A stretch of DNA of 5,704 nucleotides from Anaerolineales bacterium (lineage in GTDB: Bacteria; Chloroflexota; Anaerolineae; Anaerolineales; UBA4823): contig JAOAHK010000190.1 in NCBI GenBank assembly GCA_026415275.1, positions 1-5,704 on the forward strand. Direction: 5' to 3'. A program made the position numbers and the translations under genes. Shown piece by piece: positions 1 through 5,704 of the stretch (the stretch's first letter is position 1; each line of letters starts with the position of its first letter). The notes below the pieces were generated by a model. It was given only the letters and a program-made list of their open reading frames with translations. It ran no database searches and was not told the origin of the DNA.

Positions 1-1
1 T

Positions 2-1441
2 CGAAGAGGCTTTCTGACCCTGCAAAGGGTAGCTTGGGCGCTCTTCTGGCTTTGTTTGCCGATCACAAGCTTTCGTTACTTCCCCTCTGGTTTAGGCGGG
101 GGAACACTGGTGCGTCCACTTTCCCTCTACCCCTTGCTTTTTTTGCTCCCAATTGCAACCCTACCCCGCTTATCGCGCCGCCCGCAACCGAAGACAGTAC
201 TTACGCTCATCCCTTTTGCGGTTGTGGTTCTGATCAGCGCAGCGAATTCCTTCCTGCTGGGGATTGAGCCAGTGTTGGGCATCTCGGTGAGCGAACGCGT
301 GTTGCGCGCCTTAATCACGCTGGCTATAGGCTTGTCTTTTTACCTTACCGTAGCCGTCCTCCCGGAGGCATCACAAGAATTGCGATCTGCCCTGCGCTGG
401 ATGATGTTTGGTTTCGTTCTTGCCTTCCTCTGGGGTTCATTGCAGACCATCTACATTCTTCACTTCAATGGCAGTTATTTCAGCCTGCTGAATCAGATAC
501 AGAAAGCCTTTTCACTGCGCAAGCTGTTTCCCACGCGCATCTCTGGTGCAACCTACGAGCCCAACTGGTTTGCCGAGCAGATTAACTTGCTAGTCATACC
601 ATGGCTTTTGGCGGCGATCATTAACAAGCGATCACTATTCCCTTGGCGTTGGCGGCAGGTGTCGATTGAATGGCTGCTGCTGGGTTGGGCAATTTTTCTC
701 ATTGCCTTCACCTTTTCACGGGCTGGCTATGTCAACTTGGCTGTGTTGGCTTTGGGGGCGTTGATCCTATTCCGCTTGCGTCAGTTTAGCCAACGGGGCT
801 TCTCACTCCCCAAGGTTGTCGGACGTCTTGTGCTCGAATCGGCTGCAGTGTTGATTCTTTTTGTGGGAATGACCTTTGTGGTAGGGCAAAAGAACGATTT
901 CTTTGCCCGCATTTGGACCTATTGGATCGAAGTGAAAGACACCAGCTTTGAGCGATTTTTGTACTACATCGGCTTCAACGCCCGCATGACCTACAGTGCT
1001 ACCGCTTTCAACACTTTTCAAGCCTATCCCCTGTTGGGAGTAGGACCTGGCAATTATGCCTTTTTCTTCGAGAAGATGTTGCCCGACCAACCCTTGGCAC
1101 CGACACCGGAACTCTTGCGCATTATCTCCCCCGAAGAGGGTCAGACCCGCTTGATCACACCCAAGAATCTTTTTTTGCGCATCTTGGCGGAAAATGGTTT
1201 GCTGGGATTCGGCGCTTTCTTGGTTTTTCTGATCGCGAACCTCGGAAATGCGCTTTATTTATGGTTATCCCCGCATCAGGAAGAGCAATTTTGGGGCACA
1301 GCGGCGCTCTTAGGGCTGCTCGGTTTAGCCGTGGCTGCCTTTTCTTTTGATTCATTTGCCCTGCCGAATATGTGGGTTTTGTTGGGGTTGATCACCGCTG
1401 CTTGTAAGGTCAGTGTGAACAATTCTGTAAAAAACACTTAG
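2..1441 (+). CDS. O-antigen ligase/polymerase (Wzy_C) family membrane protein, 5'-partial
   Basis: A polytopic membrane protein with roughly ten or more hydrophobic segments. Members of this family join or polymerise polyprenyl-linked glycans on the outer membrane face. The frame is open to the window edge, and codons before the TTG at 56 encode a good first membrane helix (VAWALFWLCLPI), so that TTG is not a credible start; 479 residues are visible. Family signatures, numbered from the first visible codon: YEPNWFA (185-191), FSRAGY (238-243), the hallmark PLLGVGPGNY (343-352), and NLFLRILAENGLLG (389-402) after the large periplasmic-type loop. The residue before that Asn, usually His in WaaL/Wzy proteins, is Lys (codon 1163-1165). 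The protein ends in a short polar tail. The next gene starts 135 bp later behind its own -10 box, so co-transcription is uncertain. Whether it acts as ligase or polymerase, and on which glycan, cannot be read from sequence. Confidence 0.88.
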   Translation, partial: RRGFLTLQRVAWALFWLCLPITSFRYFPSGLGGGTLVRPLSLYPLLFLLPIATLPRLSRRPQPKTVLTLIPFAVVVLISAANSFLLGIEPVLGISVSERVLRALITLAIGLSFYLTVAVLPEASQELRSALRWMMFGFVLAFLWGSLQTIYILHFNGSYFSLLNQIQKAFSLRKLFPTRISGATYEPNWFAEQINLLVIPWLLAAIINKRSLFPWRWRQVSIEWLLLGWAIFLIAFTFSRAGYVNLAVLALGALILFRLRQFSQRGFSLPKVVGRLVLESAAVLILFVGMTFVVGQKNDFFARIWTYWIEVKDTSFERFLYYIGFNARMTYSATAFNTFQAYPLLGVGPGNYAFFFEKMLPDQPLAPTPELLRIISPEEGQTRLITPKNLFLRILAENGLLGFGAFLVFLIANLGNALYLWLSPHQEEQFWGTAALLGLLGLAVAAFSFDSFALPNMWVLLGLITAACKVSVNNSVKNT

Positions 1442-1522
1442 CGCAAAGCTCATAACTACCAGATTGGTTCATTCTGACACAACTGTAAGGCAGTCAGCGA
1501 TGAGCAAATCTTAAGATGGGGT

Positions 1523-1528
1523 TATAAT
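1523..1528 (+). promoter_or_regulatory. Candidate -10 box for the HD-GYP sensor gene
   Basis: A perfect TATAAT lies 48 bases before the sensor's ATG, in the only gap between the two plus-strand genes. Transcription would start near 1535 and leave a leader of about 40 bases. No convincing TTGACA-like -35 lies 16-18 bases upstream, and the extended TGn element is absent. It would therefore be a weak or activator-dependent sigma70-type promoter. Confidence 0.45.
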
Positions 1529-1576
1529 CCTTCTATAGACCCAATTGCTGTATCTCAATAAAGTGATCAGCCGCCT

Positions 1577-3958
1577 ATGCAGATAAAGGTCCATAATGCC
1601 TCCTTTTTGCGTTTAACTTACTTACCTCGAGTGATTTACTGGGGAGGGTTGTTGCTCTTATTGTTTTTCATCCCAGCTTGCATAACCCAAAAACCTTTCA
1701 ACAACCGAGGCATAACTTCTATACGCGTTGTGCTTGATAACAACTATCCACCATTCGCTTTTTTAGACGCAAATGGTAATTTGCAAGGTATTCTCATTGA
1801 CCAATGGCGTTTATGGGAAAAGAAGACCGGCATTGCCGTCCAAATCGATGGCTTGGATTGGGGCGAAGCCTTACGGCGCATGGCAGCGGGGGAATATGAT
1901 GTGATTGATACGATTTTCTATAACGATGAGCGGGCAAAGATTTACGATTTCACGCAGCCTTATGTGGACATTGAAGTGCCAGTGTATTTTCGCAATAACA
2001 TCAGCGGGATCAAAGACCCAGGAGACCTTAAGGGCTTCACGATCGCTGTGAAAGCTGGTGATAATGCCATTAATTACCTTCAAGGATATGGCATCAACCA
2101 ACTCATCAAATATCCAAGTTATGAGGCAATTATCCAAGCTGCTGCAAGGCGAGAGGTGCTTCTGTTTATGATGGACAGGCCTCCAGCCGAGTATTTCCTA
2201 CTAAGGTACGATCTCTATAATGACTTCCGCGCCTCACAGCCCTTTTACGTAGGTCAATTTCACCGCGCCGTGCACAAGGGTAACACCGCCCTTCTGGCTA
2301 CGGTTGAGGAAGGGTTCCGCCTGATATCGCCTTCGGAATACCGCACAATTGACAGCCGTTGGTATGGCCAAACGCCGCTCAACCCGACTTTTCAACGGAA
2401 TCTTTTGATTGGCTTGACTGCAATTGTAACGGTGATCTTCTTACTGACATTATGGAGTGTCACCTTGCGCCGCCAGGTACAGCAACGCACCGCTGAACTG
2501 CGCGCCCTTTTCGCAGCTATGCCTGATGCAGTGATTGTCTTCGATCGGGCAGGCCGTTATCTTGAAATCCCTTCAGCCCGTCCTGAACTTTTGGTTGCTG
2601 AACCCCAACAACTGATCGGCAAAAAACTAGAAGACTTCCTTGAGCCCGACACAGCAGCCCTACACCGCCAGGCGATCCAGCGCGCCTTAAGAGAGAAAAA
2701 TCCTGTTCAAATTGAATATGATTTGCCGCTCAAAGGGGAGCGAATTTGGTTCTCCGCAGCCCTATCTAAGGTCGACGAACAGCGCGTAATGCTCGTTGCC
2801 CGTGATTTGAGCGAACGCAAGCAAAAAGAAGAAGATTTGCAAAAGAGCGAGGCGGAATTACGCCGCGCGAATCGCCTATTGCGCACACTAAGCGAATGCA
2901 ATCAGGCGTTGGTGCGCGCCAAAGATGAGCAGCGACTCTTGCAGGAGATATGCGATATTCTGGCTTCGGTTGGCGGTTACCCCCTTGTTTGGATTGGTGT
3001 TACCGATCCGAAGAGCAAAGAATTACATCCCTTTGCGGTGCAGGGTGAGTTGAAGGATTTGTTTCTCTCTCTCGCTCAATTGTCCCAGCAAGGGGAGAGT
3101 GCAGCCAATTTCGATTTAGAAAAAGAAAATGTTACAAACGAAGTGGAATTGCCAGAGGGTGCCAAGATGCTAAATGCATATCTGGTTATTCCGCTCGCCG
3201 ATGAACGCGAAGTCTATGGTTCTTTGTTTGTCTATAGCAGAGATGGGCAACCATTTTACCCGCAAGAGATAGACCTATTGCATGAGTTAGCCAACGATAT
3301 TTCTTTTGGCATCCGCGCCTTGCGTCAGCAAGAACGCCAGCGGCAGACTGAAGCCAAACTAGCCGAAGCAAATATCAATTTGGCGGTGGCGTATGAAGCC
3401 ACCATTCAAGGTTGGGCACGCGCGCTGGAATTTCATGAGCAGGAAACTGCCGGCCACAGCCATCGCGTGGTTGAGCTGATGTTGCGTTTTGCTCGTCATT
3501 TGGGTTTCAGAGAGGAAGAACTGCAACCTTTGCGTTATGGTGCCTTGCTCCATGATATTGGCAAGATGATCATTCCTAGTTCGATTATCAACAAACCTGG
3601 CCCGTTGGATGAGCAAGAGTGGACGATTATGCGCCGTCACCCATTGATTGCTTATGAATTGTTGAAAGATATCGAATATCTCAAAAACTCGTTGGACATC
3701 CCTTACCTCCATCATGAATGGTGGGACGGCTCCGGTTACCCACTGGGCATGAACGGTGAGAACATCCCCTTGGCGGCGCGCATGTTTGCATTGGTAGATG
3801 TCTTCGATGCCCTAACCTCTGAACGACCCTATCGGAATGCGTATTCACTGGAGGAAGCAATTACCATAATTTGCTCTTTAGCGGGCACACAGTTTGATCC
3901 CGCCCTGACTGAGAAATTCCTGCAAATGATCCAAAAGGATCGTCAAGAGAAGGAGTAA
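1577..3958 (+). CDS. Membrane sensor: solute-binding domain-TM-PAS-GAF-HD-GYP cyclic-di-GMP phosphodiesterase
   Basis: 793 residues. An N-terminal hydrophobic helix (about 18-33) ends in the lipobox-like IPAC (Cys35). Residues about 48-263 form a type-3 solute-binding domain: NYPPFAF (56-62), DERAKIYDFTQPY (117-129) with Arg119 at the usual carboxylate-binding place, and Asp200. This suggests an amino-acid-like ligand. A transmembrane helix (about 275-296) leads to a cytoplasmic PAS domain (304-412), a coiled coil, a GAF domain (about 435-583), a second coiled coil and an HD-GYP domain (605-789). Its metal and catalytic residues look complete: Glu618, GHSHRV (626-631), LLHDIGK (657-663), His688, HHEWWDGSGYP (712-722), Asp741. 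It should hydrolyse cyclic-di-GMP under control of an external solute. An in-frame TAA at 1559 limits upstream starts; the Shine-Dalgarno sequence (AAGTGA, about 10 bases upstream) is weak. No GGDEF domain is present. Ligand and PAS/GAF cofactors are unknown. Confidence 0.93.
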   Translation: MQIKVHNASFLRLTYLPRVIYWGGLLLLLFFIPACITQKPFNNRGITSIRVVLDNNYPPFAFLDANGNLQGILIDQWRLWEKKTGIAVQIDGLDWGEALRRMAAGEYDVIDTIFYNDERAKIYDFTQPYVDIEVPVYFRNNISGIKDPGDLKGFTIAVKAGDNAINYLQGYGINQLIKYPSYEAIIQAAARREVLLFMMDRPPAEYFLLRYDLYNDFRASQPFYVGQFHRAVHKGNTALLATVEEGFRLISPSEYRTIDSRWYGQTPLNPTFQRNLLIGLTAIVTVIFLLTLWSVTLRRQVQQRTAELRALFAAMPDAVIVFDRAGRYLEIPSARPELLVAEPQQLIGKKLEDFLEPDTAALHRQAIQRALREKNPVQIEYDLPLKGERIWFSAALSKVDEQRVMLVARDLSERKQKEEDLQKSEAELRRANRLLRTLSECNQALVRAKDEQRLLQEICDILASVGGYPLVWIGVTDPKSKELHPFAVQGELKDLFLSLAQLSQQGESAANFDLEKENVTNEVELPEGAKMLNAYLVIPLADEREVYGSLFVYSRDGQPFYPQEIDLLHELANDISFGIRALRQQERQRQTEAKLAEANINLAVAYEATIQGWARALEFHEQETAGHSHRVVELMLRFARHLGFREEELQPLRYGALLHDIGKMIIPSSIINKPGPLDEQEWTIMRRHPLIAYELLKDIEYLKNSLDIPYLHHEWWDGSGYPLGMNGENIPLAARMFALVDVFDALTSERPYRNAYSLEEAITIICSLAGTQFDPALTEKFLQMIQKDRQEKE

Positions 3959-3970
3959 GTTCTGAAAATC

Positions 3971-3993
3971 ACGGATTAATGTTGTCCGTTTTT
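3971..3993 (+). terminator. Candidate bidirectional rho-independent terminator
   Basis: ACGGA (3971-3975) pairs with TCCGT (3985-3989) across a 9-base loop, and T3989-T3993 gives a run of five T on the plus strand, 12 bases after the sensor's stop codon. Read on the minus strand, the same stem is followed by GATTTTC. It could therefore stop both the sensor and the convergent PAP2 transcript. The 5-bp stem is short, so the call is tentative. Confidence 0.4.
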
Positions 3994-4012
3994 CGTTTCA
4001 GTGATCCTTAGA

Positions 4013-4030
4013 GGACAGATGTTCCTGTCC
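4013..4030. repeat. Perfect 6-bp inverted repeat in the convergent gap
   Basis: GGACAG and CTGTCC flank the 6-base loop ATGTTC, lying 20 bases beyond the PAP2 stop codon. There is no adjacent T-run on either strand. It may be an additional 3'-end hairpin that stabilises or helps end the PAP2 transcript; a protein-binding palindrome is less likely at a convergent 3' end. Confidence 0.35.
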
Positions 4031-4049
4031 ACCTTACCCTATTCGTTTA

Positions 4050-5084
4050 TTATTTTCTGATTCGTTGACCACTTTCATCCACAAAGTCCTCTCGCTCTTT
4101 CATCCATTTCAAACGCACAAAAAGCAACGGCGCGCCAGCTGAAATCCAAAAACCAGTTAATGCGTAGCGCACGAAGCGGAGTAGGAAAAAGAGCAGCTCA
4201 TTTAGAGCTAGCAGAGCGAACAGAAAACTCAAACCGCGCCAGAGGAGTAAAACGCCAACCAACCCCACCAGATAGCGGGCCAGGCGTATTCCCCATGTGC
4301 CTTGCACATCAATCCCGCCACGGCGATAAAACCAAATAAACCCCGCCATCAACCCAAAGAACGCCCCGGCATTGCTCCAGGCTCCATCCAATGTCACCGG
4401 CTGCGGCACGCGGTCGCCCGCCCCAGCAGCAATTGCTTGATCAACCCAGCTTTGCGGCAGGGAAAAATTCACTCGCAGCCAGAGATAGGGAACAAGCTCA
4501 ATCAAAATCATCACAAAGGATATGCCTAACGCGATGAGCAATAAGTTGCCCAGGCTTTGTCCAGCGAGATGGTTGGCAACGGGTTTCCAGAACAAGAGCA
4601 CGAGCCCTAAGGTCATTGCGCCAAACAGCCAGCCAAAGATCACGTCATGGGGAAAGTGAACACCTAAATATAGGCGTGAGAAGCCGATCAGGAAAATGAG
4701 GCTCAGGCAAACAATCAAAACCCAAGTGCGGCGAACGGTGGCGGCAATCATGCCCCATACCCCAGTTGCAATCTGGGCGTGCCCAGATGGCGCCCCAAAA
4801 GAAGTTTCGGCGGCAAACGCTTTCACTAGAGAGCTAACCCAGTAAGGACGCGGCGCGTGAAAGGCAAGTTTCAATGCTCCATTTAATGAATTACCAATCA
4901 ACAATATTAAAGCCACGCGAAAGCCCAAGGTGGCATCGATGCACCAATATAAGGCGGGCAAAACGAGCAAAAAGAATTCCTCACTGCCTAAGAACGTGAT
5001 CGCTTTCATCGGCAAGACAAGCCCGTGCCCCAAGGCTTGGAGGCTGCGCAAGAAGGCGATGCCGCTTTGATAGAATACTTCCAT
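4050..5084 (-). CDS. PAP2-family membrane phosphatase with long membrane C-terminal half
   Basis: 344 residues, very hydrophobic. All three PAP2 phosphatase motifs are intact: KLAFHAPRP (72-80, the KX6RP motif), PSGH (99-102), and SRLYLGVHFPHD (136-147, SRX5HX3D). They predict His143 as nucleophile, His102 as acid/base and Arg/Lys as phosphate clamps. The active site sits at the membrane surface, and typical substrates are undecaprenyl pyrophosphate, phosphatidate or related lipid phosphates; the specific one cannot be told. Residues after about 170 form a second half with about four more hydrophobic segments (178-202, 238-252, 268-298, 300-325) and a polar insert (203-235), which lacks catalytic motifs and makes the protein much longer than the minimal 180-220 residue PAP2 enzymes. 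The polar tail is cytoplasmic by the positive-inside rule. GGAGGG lies 8 bases before the ATG and fixes the start. It follows a 56-codon gene by 24 bases, a likely operon. Confidence 0.93.
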   Translation of the reverse strand: MEVFYQSGIAFLRSLQALGHGLVLPMKAITFLGSEEFFLLVLPALYWCIDATLGFRVALILLIGNSLNGALKLAFHAPRPYWVSSLVKAFAAETSFGAPSGHAQIATGVWGMIAATVRRTWVLIVCLSLIFLIGFSRLYLGVHFPHDVIFGWLFGAMTLGLVLLFWKPVANHLAGQSLGNLLLIALGISFVMILIELVPYLWLRVNFSLPQSWVDQAIAAGAGDRVPQPVTLDGAWSNAGAFFGLMAGFIWFYRRGGIDVQGTWGIRLARYLVGLVGVLLLWRGLSFLFALLALNELLFFLLRFVRYALTGFWISAGAPLLFVRLKWMKEREDFVDESGQRIRK

Positions 5085-5092
5085 CTTTCCTG

Positions 5093-5098
5093 CCCTCC
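5093..5098 (-). promoter_or_regulatory. Ribosome binding site of the PAP2 gene
   Basis: GGAGGG on the minus strand, with 8 bases to the ATG at 5084. It decides the start, because the same reading frame upstream runs into the TAA at 5109-5111 with no better start codon between. Confidence 0.75.
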
Positions 5099-5108
5099 AA
5101 ATAACGCT

Positions 5109-5279
5109 TTAGCTAGCGATCTTCTTCGCTGGTAACTTCTGAGTTGCGATTTGCTTCATCTCCTCTCCGAGGGAAGTTAAGCAGTAAACTTCTCTTTTCG
5201 TTGGATTGTCAACTTGCTGCCACAGGAAACGTGGACGAACAAGCCCAACTTCCATGATATGGCAAATTGGATAATTCAT
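5109..5279 (-). CDS. 56-residue small protein resembling the second half of a PadR-type winged helix
   Basis: A short open frame begins with MNYPICHIMEVGLVRPRF and ends LPAKKIAS before TAA. It has a clean start: GGAAGG lies 7 bases before the ATG, and an in-frame TAG sits directly upstream, so it cannot extend. The pattern YPxxHxME-VGLVRPRFLW-NPTKREVYCLTSLGEEM matches the end of the recognition helix, the wing and the 'Y-LT-G' strand of PadR-family regulators (typical form YPLLHRLE-GLI-W-RRKYYRLT-G). The first two DNA-binding helices are missing, and no other frame in the upstream 112 bases encodes them. It may be a decayed regulator remnant or a genuine mini-protein; two Cys residues (6, 33) are notable. 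It stops 24 bases before the PAP2 gene, in the same frame. The family match is from pattern memory, so moderately sure of the gene and less of its function. Confidence 0.55.
   Translation of the reverse strand: MNYPICHIMEVGLVRPRFLWQQVDNPTKREVYCLTSLGEEMKQIATQKLPAKKIAS
5183..5212 (-). promoter_or_regulatory. Possible internal promoter upstream of PAP2
   Basis: On the minus strand a perfect TTGACA (5212-5207) is followed after 18 bases by TTTACT (5188-5183, four of six matches to TATAAT). Transcription would start near 5176, about 90 bases before the PAP2 ATG. The site lies inside the 56-codon small gene, so it could give PAP2 its own transcript or be a chance match. Confidence 0.3.
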
Positions 5280-5286
5280 CTACTTG

Positions 5287-5292
5287 CCTTCC
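5287..5292 (-). promoter_or_regulatory. Ribosome binding site of the 56-codon gene
   Basis: GGAAGG on the minus strand, 7 bases before the ATG at 5279. Its good match and spacing are a main reason to believe this small gene is translated. Confidence 0.55.
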
Positions 5293-5349
5293 TAGTCGAT
5301 GGGAAATTCTTAAGGTGACTCAGATGAGGTGAAGCTATCGTTCGGGTAG

Positions 5350-5355
5350 ATTATA
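5350..5355 (-). promoter_or_regulatory. Candidate -10 box for the small gene-PAP2 pair
   Basis: A perfect TATAAT on the minus strand in the gap between the nitroreductase stop (5392) and the small gene's start. Transcription from about 5343 would leave a leader of about 64 bases. No good -35 hexamer is present (the 17-base-spaced hexamer reads CGCGGT). I see nothing else in 5280-5391, and no clear terminator for the upstream reductase gene. Confidence 0.4.
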
Positions 5356-5391
5356 CAACAGAACACCTTACCACCGCGCCCGATAAACCAT

Positions 5392-5704
5392 TCACTTTTC
5401 AGAGGGTTCTAAAATCAAGATAGGAATCAGACGCTTACGGATGCGCTGGCGATATAGGCGATAGCCAAAGAAGGTCTGTTCGGCAAGCTGCCAATATTGC
5501 TGGTATTCCATCCCTTCTGCCTCGCGCGCCCGATAGGTTTTGCGTTCTCCGTTGATTGTGCACTCCGCCAAGGGGTTCTTTTTCAGGTTGAAATACCAAC
5601 TCGGATAGCGCTCCTGACCAAAATTGGTGGCAATCAGGGCAATTTTGTGCGGTTGAGTGGGATCAAGGATGGGCAGTAGGGGCGTGGTGCGCGGCTGTCC
5701 GCTT
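5392..5704 (-). CDS. Deazaflavin (F420)-dependent nitroreductase family protein, C-terminal 103 residues
   Basis: This gene enters from the right edge on the minus strand and ends at TGA (5394-5392). The visible protein starts SGQPRTTPLLPI and contains ALIATNFGQERYPSWYFNLKKNP, then REAEGMEYQQYWQLA, and ends RLIPILILEPSEK. This order matches Ddn of Mycobacterium and its family (GRK-SGQPR-TPL, then SNGG-PxWYxNLKxNP, then ARExxxxER-YW, then R-IPV-LEP) without gaps of note. The Arg in QPR lines up with an F420-phosphate contact in Ddn, by memory of that family. Such proteins have a split-barrel flavin-like fold and use reduced F420 to reduce quinones, nitro compounds or enones, although some relatives bind FMN or other cofactors. 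About 40 N-terminal residues are outside the window. It is the upstream same-strand neighbour of the small gene by 112 bases. Confidence 0.85.
   Translation of the reverse strand, partial: SGQPRTTPLLPILDPTQPHKIALIATNFGQERYPSWYFNLKKNPLAECTINGERKTYRAREAEGMEYQQYWQLAEQTFFGYRLYRQRIRKRLIPILILEPSEK

Noticed and set aside
56..58. TTG as the start codon of the ligase
   Set aside because: The frame continues upstream to the window edge with codons for a plausible first membrane helix, and no ribosome site precedes the TTG. The real start is most likely outside the window.
1519..1530. GGGTTATAATCC as an operator palindrome over the -10 box
   Set aside because: The symmetry is imperfect and short; the sequence is explained well enough by the TATAAT element.
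4302..4529. Plus-strand open frame of 75 codons within the PAP2 gene
   Set aside because: It is antisense to a well-supported membrane phosphatase and its product is a low-complexity Pro/Asn-rich sequence typical of a shadow frame.
5109..5159. A 16-codon leader peptide starting at the ATG 5159 behind a GGAGAGGAG sequence
   Set aside because: This ATG is in frame with and inside the 56-codon small gene, whose longer reading has its own good ribosome site and family resemblance. Internal initiation is possible but not needed.
5280..5355. A frameshifted N-terminal half of PadR upstream of the small gene
   Set aside because: One frame stays open for some 25 codons but shows none of the expected helix-turn-helix pattern (GYEI, S-GTLYP), so it does not restore the missing half.
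5497..5679. Plus-strand open frame of 60 codons
   Set aside because: It lies wholly antisense to the nitroreductase-family coding region, which has clear family motifs; the plus-strand translation resembles nothing.

Overview
The window looks like bacterial chromosome, most plausibly from a Chloroflexota member of the Anaerolineae type. The clues are the moderate base composition, a solute-binding/PAS/GAF/HD-GYP sensor, and a reductase of the F420 (deazaflavin) class. This placement is an inference from gene content, not from a marker gene.

Left part (2-1441, + strand): the 3' portion of a polytopic membrane protein of the O-antigen ligase/polymerase (Wzy_C) family. Its frame is open to the window edge, so the true start lies outside. 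After a 135-bp gap with a consensus -10 box comes a 793-residue membrane sensor (1577-3958, + strand). It has an extracytoplasmic amino-acid-type solute-binding domain, one transmembrane helix, PAS, GAF and a complete-looking HD-GYP cyclic-di-GMP phosphodiesterase domain.

Middle (3959-4049): a short convergent gap holding a hairpin with T-runs on both sides, a candidate bidirectional terminator, and a second perfect 6-bp inverted repeat.

Right part (4050-5704, - strand): a PAP2-family membrane phosphatase with an intact catalytic triad of motifs and a long membrane-embedded C-terminal half. Twenty-four bases upstream of it is a well-formed 56-codon small gene resembling the second half of a PadR-type winged helix. 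The window is closed by the C-terminal 103 residues of a Ddn-like deazaflavin-dependent nitroreductase. These last two genes are short or cut by the window edge, but both are supported by the sequence.

How they may fit together (inference): the ligase and PAP2 phosphatase both act on polyprenyl-linked or lipid-phosphate substrates at the outer face of the membrane. The sensor probably lowers cyclic-di-GMP in response to an external small molecule, a common control over polysaccharide production. The sensor has its own promoter-like sequence and the PAP2 gene is convergent, so the link is thematic and not an operon. I see no mobile element, CRISPR array, tRNA or rRNA, and nothing that clearly amounts to an undescribed multi-gene system. 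The most unusual items are the half-PadR small gene, the ligase lacking its usual catalytic histidine, and the sensor with both a lipobox and a transmembrane helix.
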